This document shows positions 52,333-60,711 of a stretch of 64,000 nucleotides of DNA, one piece after another (position 1 is the first letter of the stretch; every line of letters starts with the position of its first letter). The stretch comes from Enterococcus pseudoavium NBRC 100491 (GTDB lineage Bacteria > Bacillota > Bacilli > Lactobacillales > Enterococcaceae). The notes below the pieces were generated by a model. It was not told the DNA's origin. It saw only the letters and a program-made list of their open reading frames with translations, and did no database searches. The DNA lies in NCBI RefSeq assembly GCF_001544295.1, contig NZ_BCQF01000008.1:1-64000 (forward strand), read 5' to 3'. The position numbers and the translations under genes were made by a program.

Positions 52333-53030
52333 TCAAGTCACTGAATAAAAAACAAGTCGCTCGAATCCTATTAATCCTAGTTATACTAATATGTATCCTT
52401 TGCTTCTTGTATGTCCCTGCGTTTAAATCTAAACTTACACAAGTTTTAATGCTCTTTCGTTCCATGAGTGTCGAGAGTATTGTTGGATATATCAAATCCT
52501 TTGGTGTTTGGGCAGTATTGATTTCATTTTTACTAATGATGTTTCAATCGGTTATTGCACCACTCCCGGCCTTTTTACTTACTTTTGCTAATGCCGCCAT
52601 CTTTGGCTGGTGGCAAGGAGCGATCCTTTCTTGGACGAGTGCGATGGCGGGAGCCTTATTATGTTTCTATATCGCTCGGATTGCTGGTAGAGATGTCGTA
52701 GAAAAAATGAATAAAAATTTTTCATTACAAACATTAGACGACTACTTTGATCGCTATGGAAAGCATACCATTCTGATCTGTCGATTATTACCCTTCATCT
52801 CTTTTGATTTTATTAGTTACGCAGCGGGATTAACAGCCATCAAACCACTTGCCTTTCTGATTGCAACCGGATTGGGACAATTACCTGCAACGCTTGTTTA
52901 CTCTTATGTCGGAAGCAATTTAACCGGTAATAGCCAAAAAGTGATGTTTGGATTGATGAGTATGTTTGCCTTATTTATCGGAATTTATGTGATTAAAAAG
53001 ATCTATACTGATAAAAAGAGAACGTCCTAG
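52329..53030 (+). CDS. DedA/TVP38 family membrane protein
   Basis: A 233-residue VTT-domain protein with about six hydrophobic segments. The conserved core FGWWQGAILSWTSAMAGALLCFYIAR and the GRDVVEKM/RYGKHTILICRLLPFISFDFISYAAGL segments are typical of TVP38/TMEM64 proteins, which include lipid scramblases. Coupled to the rhodanese lipoprotein by an ATGA overlap, a pairing that suggests joint function in membrane sulfur or redox handling. Confidence 0.88.
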   Translation: MIKSLNKKQVARILLILVILICILCFLYVPAFKSKLTQVLMLFRSMSVESIVGYIKSFGVWAVLISFLLMMFQSVIAPLPAFLLTFANAAIFGWWQGAILSWTSAMAGALLCFYIARIAGRDVVEKMNKNFSLQTLDDYFDRYGKHTILICRLLPFISFDFISYAAGLTAIKPLAFLIATGLGQLPATLVYSYVGSNLTGNSQKVMFGLMSMFALFIGIYVIKKIYTDKKRTS

Positions 53031-53077
53031 ATTATGCAATACTTGAGTCAGGCCTGATCATCAGGCACTCGACCGGC

Positions 53078-53105
53078 TATCTTTTGCTAGTCGGTCGTTT
53101 TAGTT
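53078..53105 (+). terminator. Terminator of the rhodanese-DedA operon
   Basis: Ten-bp stem CGACCGGCTA/TAGTCGGTCG (one G-U) followed by TTTTAGTT. Confidence 0.75.
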
Positions 53106-53133
53106 CGTGAATCATTCAGCTAAATAAAAAAAT

Positions 53134-53180
53134 ACGTGATCAAAATTCTGAATGAATCAGCTTTTGATCACGTGTTTTTT
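53134..53180. terminator. Strong bidirectional terminator
   Basis: Perfect 12-bp stem (53134-53145 with 53162-53173) with T runs on both sides. Before element 2 inserted, this would have faced the end of the potABCD operon. Confidence 0.8.
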
Positions 53181-53313
53181 TCTTGATTAGTGACGAATTT
53201 ATTCTCTTTCAGGAAAGCTAACAATAATAAGACTACTTTGCCTTATTTCCTGTACATCTTCAACAGGAGCAACTCAACCAAAAACACTGGTACGAAAGCA
53301 TTTGTCTGTCTTC

Positions 53314-53337
53314 TGGTAGCGTAGTGGAAAACTCAGA
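53314..53337. repeat. Left attachment site of element 2
   Basis: TGGTAG-N5-TGGAAAACTCAGA; the same layout recurs at 60704-60727 (20 of 24 identical, last 13 exact). It overlaps the last codons of the integrase gene, as is usual for an att site. Confidence 0.75.
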
Positions 53338-54535
53338 CTGGTAATAAATCGTCATTTTTCGAAAGAATAGCGCCCTCTTGAACATAATCAATCGCGTTAA
53401 CTACTTGTTGATCTGACTTCGCATATAAGTGACCGTAAGTTCCTAAAGTGATTTGGATATTCGCATGGCCCAATCGCTCTTGAATCGATAGCGGTTGAAT
53501 ATTCTGCTCAATCAGAAATGCAACATGAGAATGTCGTAGCGCGTGAAGTTTAATCGGTTTGACACCCGCTTTTTTAGCAGCCTCTTTTAACCAGTTTGCG
53601 AAAGAATAAGGTGGCGTAAATGTTCCGTCCAACTGAGCAACATATTCAAAATTTCCAATTCGTTTTTGCAAGTCATACCACTGTCTGAGCTTTAATGAAA
53701 GTTTCTTTCCCATCCCAATCGTTCGATAAGCACATTTCGTTTTTGGAGTCGAGAAGTACCAATCATCTTTTGTATTATAAATTAGTGTCTTCTCAATCGT
53801 TATCGTGTTTTTTTCGAAATCTACATTCGACCAAGACAAAGCTTCAAGTTCTCCAATCCGAATGCCAGTATAAAAGAGCATTTCATACACAATCTTCCGA
53901 TGGTGGGTTTGAATCTTATCGTCCTTCAATTCATTCATCACTTTTAGAAACTCACTGTGTTCCCAAAACTCAACTTTCTTATTATCAGAAAGAAGTGAAG
54001 AAACATCATCAACGGGATTTTTAGCAATCACCCCCTCTTTAACAGCCCGATCCAATACAATTTTTAAGTGTCCCCGAATCCGATTGATATAAGATTTTGA
54101 TAACGTTTCGCCATTGACTTTTTTCCGCGAATTGCGTGACTCTGTCTGGCTTAGTTCAAATAACCAATCCTCAATATCGTGACTTGTAATATCTCGAACA
54201 CGAAAATGATAGAAAAACTGCATTCGCTTTTCGAATATGAATTGCGCATTCTCATATGTTTGACTCTTCACCTGTCTCTCGTACCATTTTACAAACCTAT
54301 CCTTGTAAAACTCTTCGAAAGTCATTTGATTGGTAGAACACAGTTGATTAGGAACTGTCTTGTTGAAATCATGTGTTTCCATATACTTGTCATAAGCAAT
54401 TTTGGCATCTTTTTGTGAAGCATAACCTCGTTTAGTCTTCTGAACCTTTCTTCCATCTTCATCTATGCCCAGATATGCTCGGAAGAACCATTTTTTTGTC
54501 TTTTTATCTTGGTAAATATTTTTAATTTTTGGCAT
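53333..54535 (-). CDS. int: Tyrosine integrase of element 2 (Tn916-like)
   Basis: A 400-residue recombinase. N-terminal arm-binding beta-sheet (KIKNIYQDKKTKKWFFRAYLGIDEDGRKVQKTKRGY), core-binding domain (about 70-180), catalytic domain with Arg in TGIRIGELEALSW, HALRHSH near residue 340, GHANIQITLGTYGH with the nucleophilic Tyr near 371. Strong GGGAGG site. The 3-prime end lies in the attachment site. Confidence 0.95.
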   Translation of the reverse strand: MPKIKNIYQDKKTKKWFFRAYLGIDEDGRKVQKTKRGYASQKDAKIAYDKYMETHDFNKTVPNQLCSTNQMTFEEFYKDRFVKWYERQVKSQTYENAQFIFEKRMQFFYHFRVRDITSHDIEDWLFELSQTESRNSRKKVNGETLSKSYINRIRGHLKIVLDRAVKEGVIAKNPVDDVSSLLSDNKKVEFWEHSEFLKVMNELKDDKIQTHHRKIVYEMLFYTGIRIGELEALSWSNVDFEKNTITIEKTLIYNTKDDWYFSTPKTKCAYRTIGMGKKLSLKLRQWYDLQKRIGNFEYVAQLDGTFTPPYSFANWLKEAAKKAGVKPIKLHALRHSHVAFLIEQNIQPLSIQERLGHANIQITLGTYGHLYAKSDQQVVNAIDYVQEGAILSKNDDLLPV

Positions 54536-54594
54536 CGTACCATTCCTCCCTGTGCTTGAGAAAAGCTACTTTAATAGTACCGCGCTTGTACTGT

Positions 54595-54798
54595 TTATTC
54601 CGCAACTTGAATGTGAAAAAGATGTTCAATTACTCGAGATGGCACCACACCAACTTGGCGATTATTATAAAAATCTATTCCTTCAACCCGTGCAAGATAC
54701 GTTTTGCTCTCTTTAATCATTCGTGCAGCTTGACTAGGTTTAAAGCCCATTTCTATCAAAATTGCACGATTTACCATGAAATCACATTTTGTTTCCAA
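54595..54798 (-). CDS. DUF3173 protein, putative excisionase/activator
   Basis: A 67-residue protein with MVNRAILIEMGFKPSQAARMIKESKTYL, the DUF3173 signature found next to integrases of Gram-positive integrative elements. Probably DNA-binding and involved in excision. It starts at TTG behind GGGGGTGAG; the internal ATG seven codons later is too far from a ribosome site. 59 bp ahead of the integrase. Confidence 0.8.
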   Translation of the reverse strand: METKCDFMVNRAILIEMGFKPSQAARMIKESKTYLARVEGIDFYNNRQVGVVPSRVIEHLFHIQVAE

Positions 54799-54897
54799 TC
54801 TCTCACCCCCTGATACTTTACTCCTTTTAAATTAATCCTCTTTATAATCAATTGTTTCTCATTCAATGGTTGTGTTATACTCGTCTTGTCGAGGCGG

Positions 54898-54931
54898 AGT
54901 ACGTTGCACAACTTGTTGTGTAAGCAGTACT
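54898..54931. repeat. Interrupted inverted repeat in element 2
   Basis: AGTAC-(4)-CACAAC-TT-GTTGTG-(6)-GTACT, between the 40-residue gene and the DUF3173 gene; possible oriT-type hairpin, Rep site or attenuator. Confidence 0.4.
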
Positions 54932-54939
54932 TTGCTTTT

Positions 54940-55062
54940 TTAGTAGCTTGTTTTCTCATTTGATATACTTTGTAGTTTTCGTTCATAATACTCAACCTCC
55001 TCCTGATAATATTCTGGGTCTGCCTTCATATTTTGGAGAAGTTTAATCTGTCTTGGATTCAT
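54940..55062 (-). CDS. 40-residue protein downstream of the initiator
   Basis: MNPRQIKLLQNMKADPEYYQ begins the protein; it is highly charged and helical (EEVEYYERKLQ), likely a short coiled coil. AAGGAG lies three bases before its ATG, and the start falls six bases after the initiator stop, so it is translated with it. An overlapping longer frame (54771-54986) is judged less likely. Function unknown; its position suggests a helper for the initiator. Confidence 0.55.
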   Translation of the reverse strand: MNPRQIKLLQNMKADPEYYQEEVEYYERKLQSISNEKTSY

Positions 55063-55068
55063 TTCTCC

Positions 55069-56172
55069 TTATTCAATAATCAAAGACAACAAGGAAGAAT
55101 GAAACATTTGATCCACTTGTGCAATAAAAGCTAGCGATGGCGAAACACCATGAATTAACCAATTCATACTTTTCTCAAAGCTTTGAGGAATTGTCTCTAA
55201 AGAAATGGTGATTGCGCCATGATTGCCAATAAAGGCTGCCCATTTTTTATCAACTTTTGCCCCTGGATCATTTGGATCACGGTCATAAAAACAAATTGCT
55301 CCATTAAGTAACTCAAAGAACAGTTTGGTTAAATCATGGGTTCTTGAAATAATCTTTGCTAAGCTTTGCGCTTTCTCTTTTCGATACCGTAGTTCAAAGC
55401 GATTTTTCACTTCTGCCTCTTCTAAAGGAATTCCTCGTCGCTTTCGTTGTTCATAATCCTTCTGATAAAAACAAAAGCGACATTGACTCTTCTTTGAGCC
55501 TAAATACAAGGTCTCGCCATTTGATTCATTATTTGTGATATCCGTCCCGCCATGGGATTCACTCACTTGAAAAATGGTCCACACATGGCCTAGCGTTACC
55601 TTACGCTTTAGTTCTGGAATGCTGAGACTCCCCACAAAATCATCTAAAGTAAAATCAATCCGTGTAAAGTTTCCCTGATAATCTAATACCTTACGGAAGA
55701 ACTCTTGCCAGTTTGATTTTGCGGTCTTCAAACGCATGGCAAGATGTTTACAGCCTTGACCTGAAAACTCCATCACGGTTCCTTTTACCGTATCGTCAAT
55801 GGAATACCGAATTGTGATTACTTGATTCCATACGTATTGGCCAATATAGCCCTTTGGCGCATAATCCAGTTCCTCAAAGCGTTCAATGGGCATGCCAATG
55901 ATTGCCTCAATCAGTTTTAAATGTTGATTCGAGAAAAAGTGAATGGTTAGATAATCAATCAAAACACGATTAACTGGAACTAGCTCTTCTTGCAAACTAT
56001 CCAGTATAAGATTCAATTTTTCTGCACTTAATTGTCTCGTTCCTTTTTCTACTTTCGATAATAACGATCTCGAAATTCCCACTTTTTCTGCTAAATATCG
56101 CTGGGTCCACCCCCTTTCTTCTCGAGAAACTCGAATCGATTCCCCGAGATCATGTTGATTCACTTGATTCAT
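55069..56172 (-). CDS. HTH + Rep_trans initiator / MOBT relaxase
   Basis: A 367-residue protein with an N-terminal XRE-type HTH (GWTQRYLAEKVGISRSLLSKVEKGTRQLSAEKL, about 20-52) and a Rep_trans domain from about 70 on. Catalytic-region motifs are GNFTRIDFTLDDFVG near residue 165, LYLGSKKSQCRFCFYQKDYEQ near 225 and NRFELRYRKEKAQSLAKII. This HTH+Rep_trans layout is that of Tn916 Orf20 and of MOBT relaxases, which nick oriT and also start element replication. Strong AGGAGG site. Confidence 0.87.
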   Translation of the reverse strand: MNQVNQHDLGESIRVSREERGWTQRYLAEKVGISRSLLSKVEKGTRQLSAEKLNLILDSLQEELVPVNRVLIDYLTIHFFSNQHLKLIEAIIGMPIERFEELDYAPKGYIGQYVWNQVITIRYSIDDTVKGTVMEFSGQGCKHLAMRLKTAKSNWQEFFRKVLDYQGNFTRIDFTLDDFVGSLSIPELKRKVTLGHVWTIFQVSESHGGTDITNNESNGETLYLGSKKSQCRFCFYQKDYEQRKRRGIPLEEAEVKNRFELRYRKEKAQSLAKIISRTHDLTKLFFELLNGAICFYDRDPNDPGAKVDKKWAAFIGNHGAITISLETIPQSFEKSMNWLIHGVSPSLAFIAQVDQMFHSSLLSLIIE

Positions 56173-56220
56173 AGAAAAACCTCCTTCTGCTATTTACTTG
56201 TCAAAGAACTACTGGACTTA

Positions 56221-56300
56221 TTTTAAGTACATATTAATTGTACGCTTGTATTTATTTTAAGTCAATATGTTTTGACTTTTTTTAAGTACGCACGTATACT
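56221..56300. promoter_or_regulatory. Divergent promoters and operator repeats of element 2
   Basis: Plus strand: TTGACT (56272-56277), 17 bp, TATACT (56295-56300). Minus strand: TTGACT (56260-56265), 17 bp, TACAAT (56237-56242). Three repeats TTTTAAGTAC/TTTTAAGTCA start at 56221, 56255 and 56280 and overlap the core promoter boxes, so a single repressor could control both. Confidence 0.75.
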
Positions 56301-56333
56301 AAATTTAAGAATTCATCCTGAGGAGGAGTTTTC

Positions 56334-57146
56334 ATGGAGATAGACAAGCAAGCAGTGGGCAATCGAATTCGGCAGATTCGCCAAGAGTTAAAGTTGAGTA
56401 TGGAGAAATTTGGCAAACTAATTGGTGATTTACCACGAAGTACAGTCAATAACTGGGAACGTGGAATTAACCTTCCAAAAACCGAAACCCTTCACCAAAT
56501 TGCAGAGGTGGGTCATGTCACAAACGAATATCTTTTGTATGGTGATCAAGAAAATCAATACATTTTAGAAATGCTTCAAAAAAAGGCTGGTAAGCTTGAT
56601 CCTAAGATTGAAGGACTGATAGTAGACGAAATGAAACAAGCCGGTCTTGTTAGTGAAAAAGAAATGGATCGGATGATTGAATTTTTTATTACAAACCTCA
56701 TTCCACCAACCGAACAAGACCAGTTTACTTTCCAATGTATCGATGAGAAAAAGCAACTTTACCTTGGTTCAACTAATTTTGGTAAAGAAGCGCAACTCTA
56801 TTTACAACATGATAATCAAAATCATATTCTGCACATAATGCCCTTTACCTTCTCCAACTTTAGTGTGGATCGCTTACTCGTCTATTTAGCAAATCAAGAA
56901 TCCTATTCCTATTTTGGGAAACATTTGCCCAAGAAACTTGTTGAAAAAGCCATCCTTCTATACTCGATCAATCAATCAACCGGGGATGTGCGAATTGCCC
57001 CGTTGGTCTATTCAAAAGAAACCGCTTCTTATCAGTACACAGAGGACAATCAATATCTACTAGAACAACGATATCTTTATCTACCATTCGTGATGGAAGT
57101 CGAGAAAGAACGTCTGTTAAACGCAGCGTATCCATCATCAAAATAA
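56334..57146 (+). CDS. XRE-family repressor of element 2
   Basis: A 270-residue protein. The N-terminal HTH is NRIRQIRQELKLSMEKFGKLIGDLPRSTVNNWERG (about 9-45). The remaining 200 residues are a soluble domain without a peptidase motif that I recognise. Divergent from the relaxase gene across back-to-back promoters, so it is the likely switch of the element. Strong GGAGGAG site. Confidence 0.82.
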   Translation: MEIDKQAVGNRIRQIRQELKLSMEKFGKLIGDLPRSTVNNWERGINLPKTETLHQIAEVGHVTNEYLLYGDQENQYILEMLQKKAGKLDPKIEGLIVDEMKQAGLVSEKEMDRMIEFFITNLIPPTEQDQFTFQCIDEKKQLYLGSTNFGKEAQLYLQHDNQNHILHIMPFTFSNFSVDRLLVYLANQESYSYFGKHLPKKLVEKAILLYSINQSTGDVRIAPLVYSKETASYQYTEDNQYLLEQRYLYLPFVMEVEKERLLNAAYPSSK

Positions 57147-57233
57147 AGTGACAAGCTTTATAAGCATGTGACAAAGAAAATACTGCTAGGACACTCCCCA
57201 ATGGGTAGTTGTCACAGTTTCCTGTTCTTTGTT

Positions 57234-57262
57234 AGCCCCCTGTTAGAACCGGGGGCTTTATT
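57234..57262 (+). terminator. Terminator of the element 2 repressor
   Basis: Seven-bp GC-rich stem AGCCCCC/GGGGGCT followed by TTTATT. Confidence 0.65.
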
Positions 57263-57296
57263 CATGCAGTCCGGCTACGCCTTCCTGCAATAGACA

Positions 57297-57346
57297 AAAC
57301 TCCAGATCGGGTATTTCGCTTGTGGCGAAACCCGACCTGGAGTTTG
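57297..57346 (-). terminator. Long-stem terminator of the ars operon
   Basis: A near-perfect stem of about 21 bp (57297-57319 with 57325-57345) ends in GTTTTGTC on the minus strand and TTTGTCTT on the plus strand. Confidence 0.65.
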
Positions 57347-57419
57347 TCTTTACAGTATTATTTTGTACTTCTTTCGAATATCTCGAAACATCCAGTGATT
57401 TTTATATAAATGATATCTT

Positions 57420-57656
57420 TCAAACTTCTTGCAATAGCTGTTTAATTTCCTTTGGTTTTGCAACCCGGCCACTAACAACTAATTTATCATCAATAATCAA
57501 CCCTGGAGTCTTCATCACACCAGCTTTCACGATTTCAGCCATATCTTCGACTTTTGTAATTGTTGGTGTCATACCTAACTCTGATACTGCTGTTTCCACA
57601 TTTTCTTTTAACTTTTGACAGTTTTTACAACCTGGACCTACAATTTTGATTTCCAT
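57420..57656 (-). CDS. Small CxxC thioredoxin/glutaredoxin-like protein
   Basis: A 78-residue thioredoxin-fold protein (MTH895/TM0996 type) with active site GPGCKNCQKL near residues 8-17 and cis-Pro in MKTPGLII. Such proteins are routinely encoded beside ArsP/DUF318 permeases, and probably handle thiols for arsenic metabolism. Last gene of the ars operon. Confidence 0.85.
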   Translation of the reverse strand: MEIKIVGPGCKNCQKLKENVETAVSELGMTPTITKVEDMAEIVKAGVMKTPGLIIDDKLVVSGRVAKPKEIKQLLQEV

Positions 57657-57679
57657 AATTATCTAATCCCCTTATTGTT

Positions 57680-58666
57680 TTATAAAGCTACACTATTGAA
57701 AGTAAAGCCAATCAATAAAATACCTACAATACAAATTGTGATAAAGATCCCTAACAATTTAGGTTTAACTACTCTACTTAACATGATTAATGACGGCAAA
57801 GACAACGTTGTGACAGACATCATGAATGCCATCAAAGTTCCCACTGGCACCCCTTTTGAGAATAGTGCTTCTGCTATTGGGAGAACACCAAAAATATCTG
57901 CATAAATAGGTGCCCCAATTAAGGTCGCAATAATCAGCCCAAACGGATTATTATTACCTAGAATGCTTTGAATAAAACTGGTCGGAATCCAATTATGAAT
58001 GAGCGCACCAATCCCAACTCCAATTAATACATAAAGCCAGACTTTACTGGCAACCTCTTTCACTTGCCCCCAACCATAAGACATTCTTTTCTTAATGGTA
58101 TAGGTTTCAACTTGGCTAAGACCTTCCTCCATTTCGCGAATATAATCTTGAACTTCATTCTCTAGGTGTAATTTATCAATGAGTGTACCTCCAATTACAG
58201 CTAGCAGTAATCCTAAAAGAACATAAGCTACCGCAAATTTCCAGCCGAAGAAAGACATTAACAAGATAATTGAGGCAATATCAACCATTGGTGAGGAAAT
58301 AAGGAAGGAGAAGGTTACTCCCAAAGGTAATCCAGCGGTTGTAAACCCAATAAAAATTGGAATGCTAGAACAACTACAAAAAGGCGTAACAGTTCCCAAA
58401 AGTGCTCCCAGTAAATTCCCCTTCCAACCTTTTAAGCCACCCAACAATACTTTGGTTCTTTCAGGTGGAAAAAAAGTCTGAATAACCCCCATGACAAAGA
58501 TTAATATTGTTAATAAAATAAAAATCTTAATTGTATCAAACAAAAAGAATTGAAGACTTGCCCCTATCTTGCTGTCTAGCGAAAGCCCAAAACACTCAAT
58601 TAATTTCCCCATCAAATCATTTAGCCAAACCATTTTTAATAATTGGTCGCTAATCCAAGTCCACAT
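57680..58666 (-). CDS. arsP-like: ArsP-like permease (DUF318)
   Basis: Integral membrane protein of about eight helices. The signature TPFCSCSSIPIFIGF near residue 95 contains the cysteines that in ArsP bind trivalent organoarsenicals, and the second repeat has GAPIYADIFGVLPIAEAL. Predicted to export methylated or aromatic arsenic, or a related thiol-bound species. Start uncertain: ATG 58666 lies very close to GGGGGAAGG, and GTG 58678 is in frame. Confidence 0.82.
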   Translation of the reverse strand: MWTWISDQLLKMVWLNDLMGKLIECFGLSLDSKIGASLQFFLFDTIKIFILLTILIFVMGVIQTFFPPERTKVLLGGLKGWKGNLLGALLGTVTPFCSCSSIPIFIGFTTAGLPLGVTFSFLISSPMVDIASIILLMSFFGWKFAVAYVLLGLLLAVIGGTLIDKLHLENEVQDYIREMEEGLSQVETYTIKKRMSYGWGQVKEVASKVWLYVLIGVGIGALIHNWIPTSFIQSILGNNNPFGLIIATLIGAPIYADIFGVLPIAEALFSKGVPVGTLMAFMMSVTTLSLPSLIMLSRVVKPKLLGIFITICIVGILLIGFTFNSVAL

Positions 58667-58689
58667 ACCTTCCCCCACCCCTTTTTGAA

Positions 58690-59106
58690 TTACACATTTA
58701 ACTGCTTCGATAATTCAATCATTCTCTTTTCGATTTCATCTCTTGTGTTTCGGAAGGCACTTCTAATTTCTTCTTCAGATCCTTTTGCTTTAGCGGGGTC
58801 TACTAAATCCCAATGAAGGTGAGTGCTTTCCTTTGGAATCATGGGACACTTATCTGCTGCGTCACCGCAAAGAGTGATAATCATGTCGGACTGATTAAAG
58901 TAGTCCAAATCAATCAAATCAGATGTTTGATTCGAAATATCGATTCCAGCTTCATCCATTATAGTCACTGCTCTAGGATTCAAGCCGTGAGTTTCAACGC
59001 CAGCACTTCGAATCTCCCAAGAATCGTCTAAGTATTTTTTTGCAAATCCTTCCGCTATTTGACTTCGACAGGAATTACCTGTACATAAGAAATAGATTTT
59101 TTTCAT
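58690..59106 (-). CDS. arsC: Thioredoxin-coupled arsenate reductase
   Basis: Reduces arsenate to arsenite. Low-molecular-weight phosphatase fold of 138 residues: P-loop CTGNSCRSQ with Cys8 as nucleophile, and the redox pair in [12 protein letters not shown] near residues 80-87, as in pI258 ArsC. Overlaps the stop of acr3 (ATGA) and so is translationally coupled. Confidence 0.95.
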   Translation of the reverse strand: MKKIYFLCTGNSCRSQIAEGFAKKYLDDSWEIRSAGVETHGLNPRAVTIMDEAGIDISNQTSDLIDLDYFNQSDMIITLCGDAADKCPMIPKESTHLHWDLVDPAKAKGSEEEIRSAFRNTRDEIEKRMIELSKQLNV

Positions 59107-60179
59107 TCATTTTCTCCTTTTGTCGGGAACCAATCTTTCGTTCCATTGATCAATTTTACTAATAACAACATAACAGGCACTTCTGTCAGAACACCTACTG
59201 TTGTCACTAGCACAACTGGTGAATTGACACCGAAAAGCGTAATTGCTACGGCAACCGATAATTCGAAGAAGTCTGAAGCACCAATCAAAGCTGCTGGCGC
59301 TGCCACATTATGAGGCTGTTTTGTCCATTTACAAGTAAAATAAGCAAAGTTTGCGGTAATAATATTTTGTAAGACTAAAGGCACGGCAATCATGAGAACG
59401 TGAAACGGGTTGTTTAAAATAATATCCCCCTGATAAGTAAAAATGATTACCAATGTCAATAACAAGCCAATCGTTGTAATGGAGTCAAACTTTGGTAAGA
59501 AGCGATTATTAAAGTAATCAATTCCCTTACGTTTTATCATGAAGTATCTCGTCAATGCCCCACCAATTAACGGTACTAGCACAAATAGTAGTACAGAAGC
59601 AAAAAGAATATTCCATGGTACAAACACATTATTTACTCCTAAAAGGAAGGAAACAATTGGTACAAATAGGACAATGATTAATAAATCGTTAATTGATACT
59701 TGAACCAAGGTATGTGCTGGATCACCTTTTGTAAGGTTTGACCAAACAAATACCATAGCGGTACATGGCGCTGCCCCTAACAAAACCGCTCCCGCCACAT
59801 AGTCTTTTGCTAAGTTTGCTGGGATAAAATTGCTAAAAACAACATAAAAGAAGAAAGAGGCTAAGCCAAACATCAAGAACGGCTTAATTAGCCAGCTTGT
59901 AATGCTAGAAATCATAATCCCCTGATATGTTTTTCGGACGTTCAGTATTGATTTAAAATCGATTTTCATCATCATTGGGAAAATCATAACCCAAGTTAAA
60001 ACGGCAATTGGAATGTTTGTATTTAACACTTGATAGCTTTCTAATCGGTCTGCGACACTAGGTAAAAACTTTCCGATTAGCATGCCTGCTGCCATACATA
60101 ACAATACCCAAACTGTTAGATACTTCTCGAAAAAATTTATTGCAGGTTTTTCAGTTACTTCCGTAGATACATTGTTCAT
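59103..60179 (-). CDS. acr3: Acr3-type arsenite efflux transporter
   Basis: Ten-helix arsenite exporter of the BART superfamily, 358 residues. [20 protein letters not shown] near residue 135 holds the conserved cysteine needed for arsenite, and the second half has [20 protein letters not shown]. Follows arsR by 21 bp. Confidence 0.94.
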   Translation of the reverse strand: MNNVSTEVTEKPAINFFEKYLTVWVLLCMAAGMLIGKFLPSVADRLESYQVLNTNIPIAVLTWVMIFPMMMKIDFKSILNVRKTYQGIMISSITSWLIKPFLMFGLASFFFYVVFSNFIPANLAKDYVAGAVLLGAAPCTAMVFVWSNLTKGDPAHTLVQVSINDLLIIVLFVPIVSFLLGVNNVFVPWNILFASVLLFVLVPLIGGALTRYFMIKRKGIDYFNNRFLPKFDSITTIGLLLTLVIIFTYQGDIILNNPFHVLMIAVPLVLQNIITANFAYFTCKWTKQPHNVAAPAALIGASDFFELSVAVAITLFGVNSPVVLVTTVGVLTEVPVMLLLVKLINGTKDWFPTKGENE

Positions 60180-60200
60180 CCATAAGGCTCCTATCGTTTA

Positions 60201-60494
60201 CTAGCTAATTGATTTTTCTTTGATAAGAAGTTCCTTCAAAATTACTAGGAAATCCTCAACAAAATCTTCCTGTAAAGCGTAATGATGCCATTGACTTTTT
60301 TTCGTTACTTTGACAATTCCTGCCTTCTCTAAAAGCTTCATGTGGTGTGATAATGTCGGTTGAGTAAAGTCAAAATGCTCCAACACTTCACATGCACAAA
60401 GAGAGTCAGCTGTAGAAAGTAAGTCAACAATTTTCAGCCTTTTTGGATCAGCTAAGGCTTTCATGATGGTAGCAATCTGTTCATAGTTTTCCAT
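60201..60494 (-). CDS. arsR: ArsR-family arsenic-responsive repressor
   Basis: Winged-helix repressor of 97 residues. The As(III)-binding site is SLCACEVLEHF near residues 32-42 (two cysteines in the alpha-3 helix), followed by the recognition helix QPTLSHHMKLLEKAGIV. First gene of the ars operon, with a perfect palindromic operator in its promoter. Confidence 0.94.
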   Translation of the reverse strand: MENYEQIATIMKALADPKRLKIVDLLSTADSLCACEVLEHFDFTQPTLSHHMKLLEKAGIVKVTKKSQWHHYALQEDFVEDFLVILKELLIKEKSIS

Positions 60495-60512
60495 GGAGGA
60501 CCTCCTATTGAA

Positions 60513-60567
60513 TTGTATATAGATAATTATCTATATACAATATAGATGAACGCCTATATACGGTCAA
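60513..60567 (-). promoter_or_regulatory. ars promoter and ArsR operator
   Basis: Minus-strand TTGACC (60562-60567), 17 bp, TATATT (60539-60544). A perfect 28-bp palindrome at 60513-60540 (half-site TTGTATATAGATAA) begins at the -10 box and covers the transcription start. Confidence 0.85.
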
Positions 60568-60641
60568 GCGTTTCTGTCTTTTTATTTTCAACATCGTCTG
60601 GTAAAAATCTCTATCGCAAAGTTTTTCTAGCAAAGTATCTC

Positions 60642-60711
60642 TGGTAGAAAAACGTGGTAGAAAAAATAAAATAACACAAAAAAAGCGGCTTTTCAGCCGC
60701 TTTTGGTAGAA
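60642..60711. repeat. TGGTAGAA repeats at the right end of element 2
   Basis: Three direct copies of TGGTAGAA begin at 60642, 60655 and 60704, the last inside the attachment site; candidate integrase arm sites. Confidence 0.4.
60674..60704 (-). terminator. Terminator downstream of potD, at the element 2 boundary
   Basis: Ten-bp stem AAAAGCGGCT/AGCCGCTTTT followed by seven Us on the minus strand. It lies on the element side of the attachment site. Confidence 0.8.

Larger units (their letters stand above)
53031..53313. other. Intergenic region left of element 2
   Basis: Two terminators (53078-53105 and 53134-53180) and no gene. Confidence 0.5.
57147..57419. other. Hairpin-rich spacer between the element 2 repressor and ars genes
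   Basis: Three hairpins in a row: AGCCCCC/GGGGGCT (57234-57257, terminator-like), TGCAG/CTGCA (near 57264-57289), and a long stem at 57297-57345. No gene is visible. Confidence 0.5.

Noticed and set aside
54771-54986. A 71-residue open frame overlapping the DUF3173 gene and the inverted repeat
   Set aside because: It overlaps the better supported 40-residue frame and runs through the 54898-54931 repeat. Its sequence is low-complexity Lys/Asn-rich with no recognisable domain, although a GGAGG motif (which is also coding sequence of the other frame) lies upstream.
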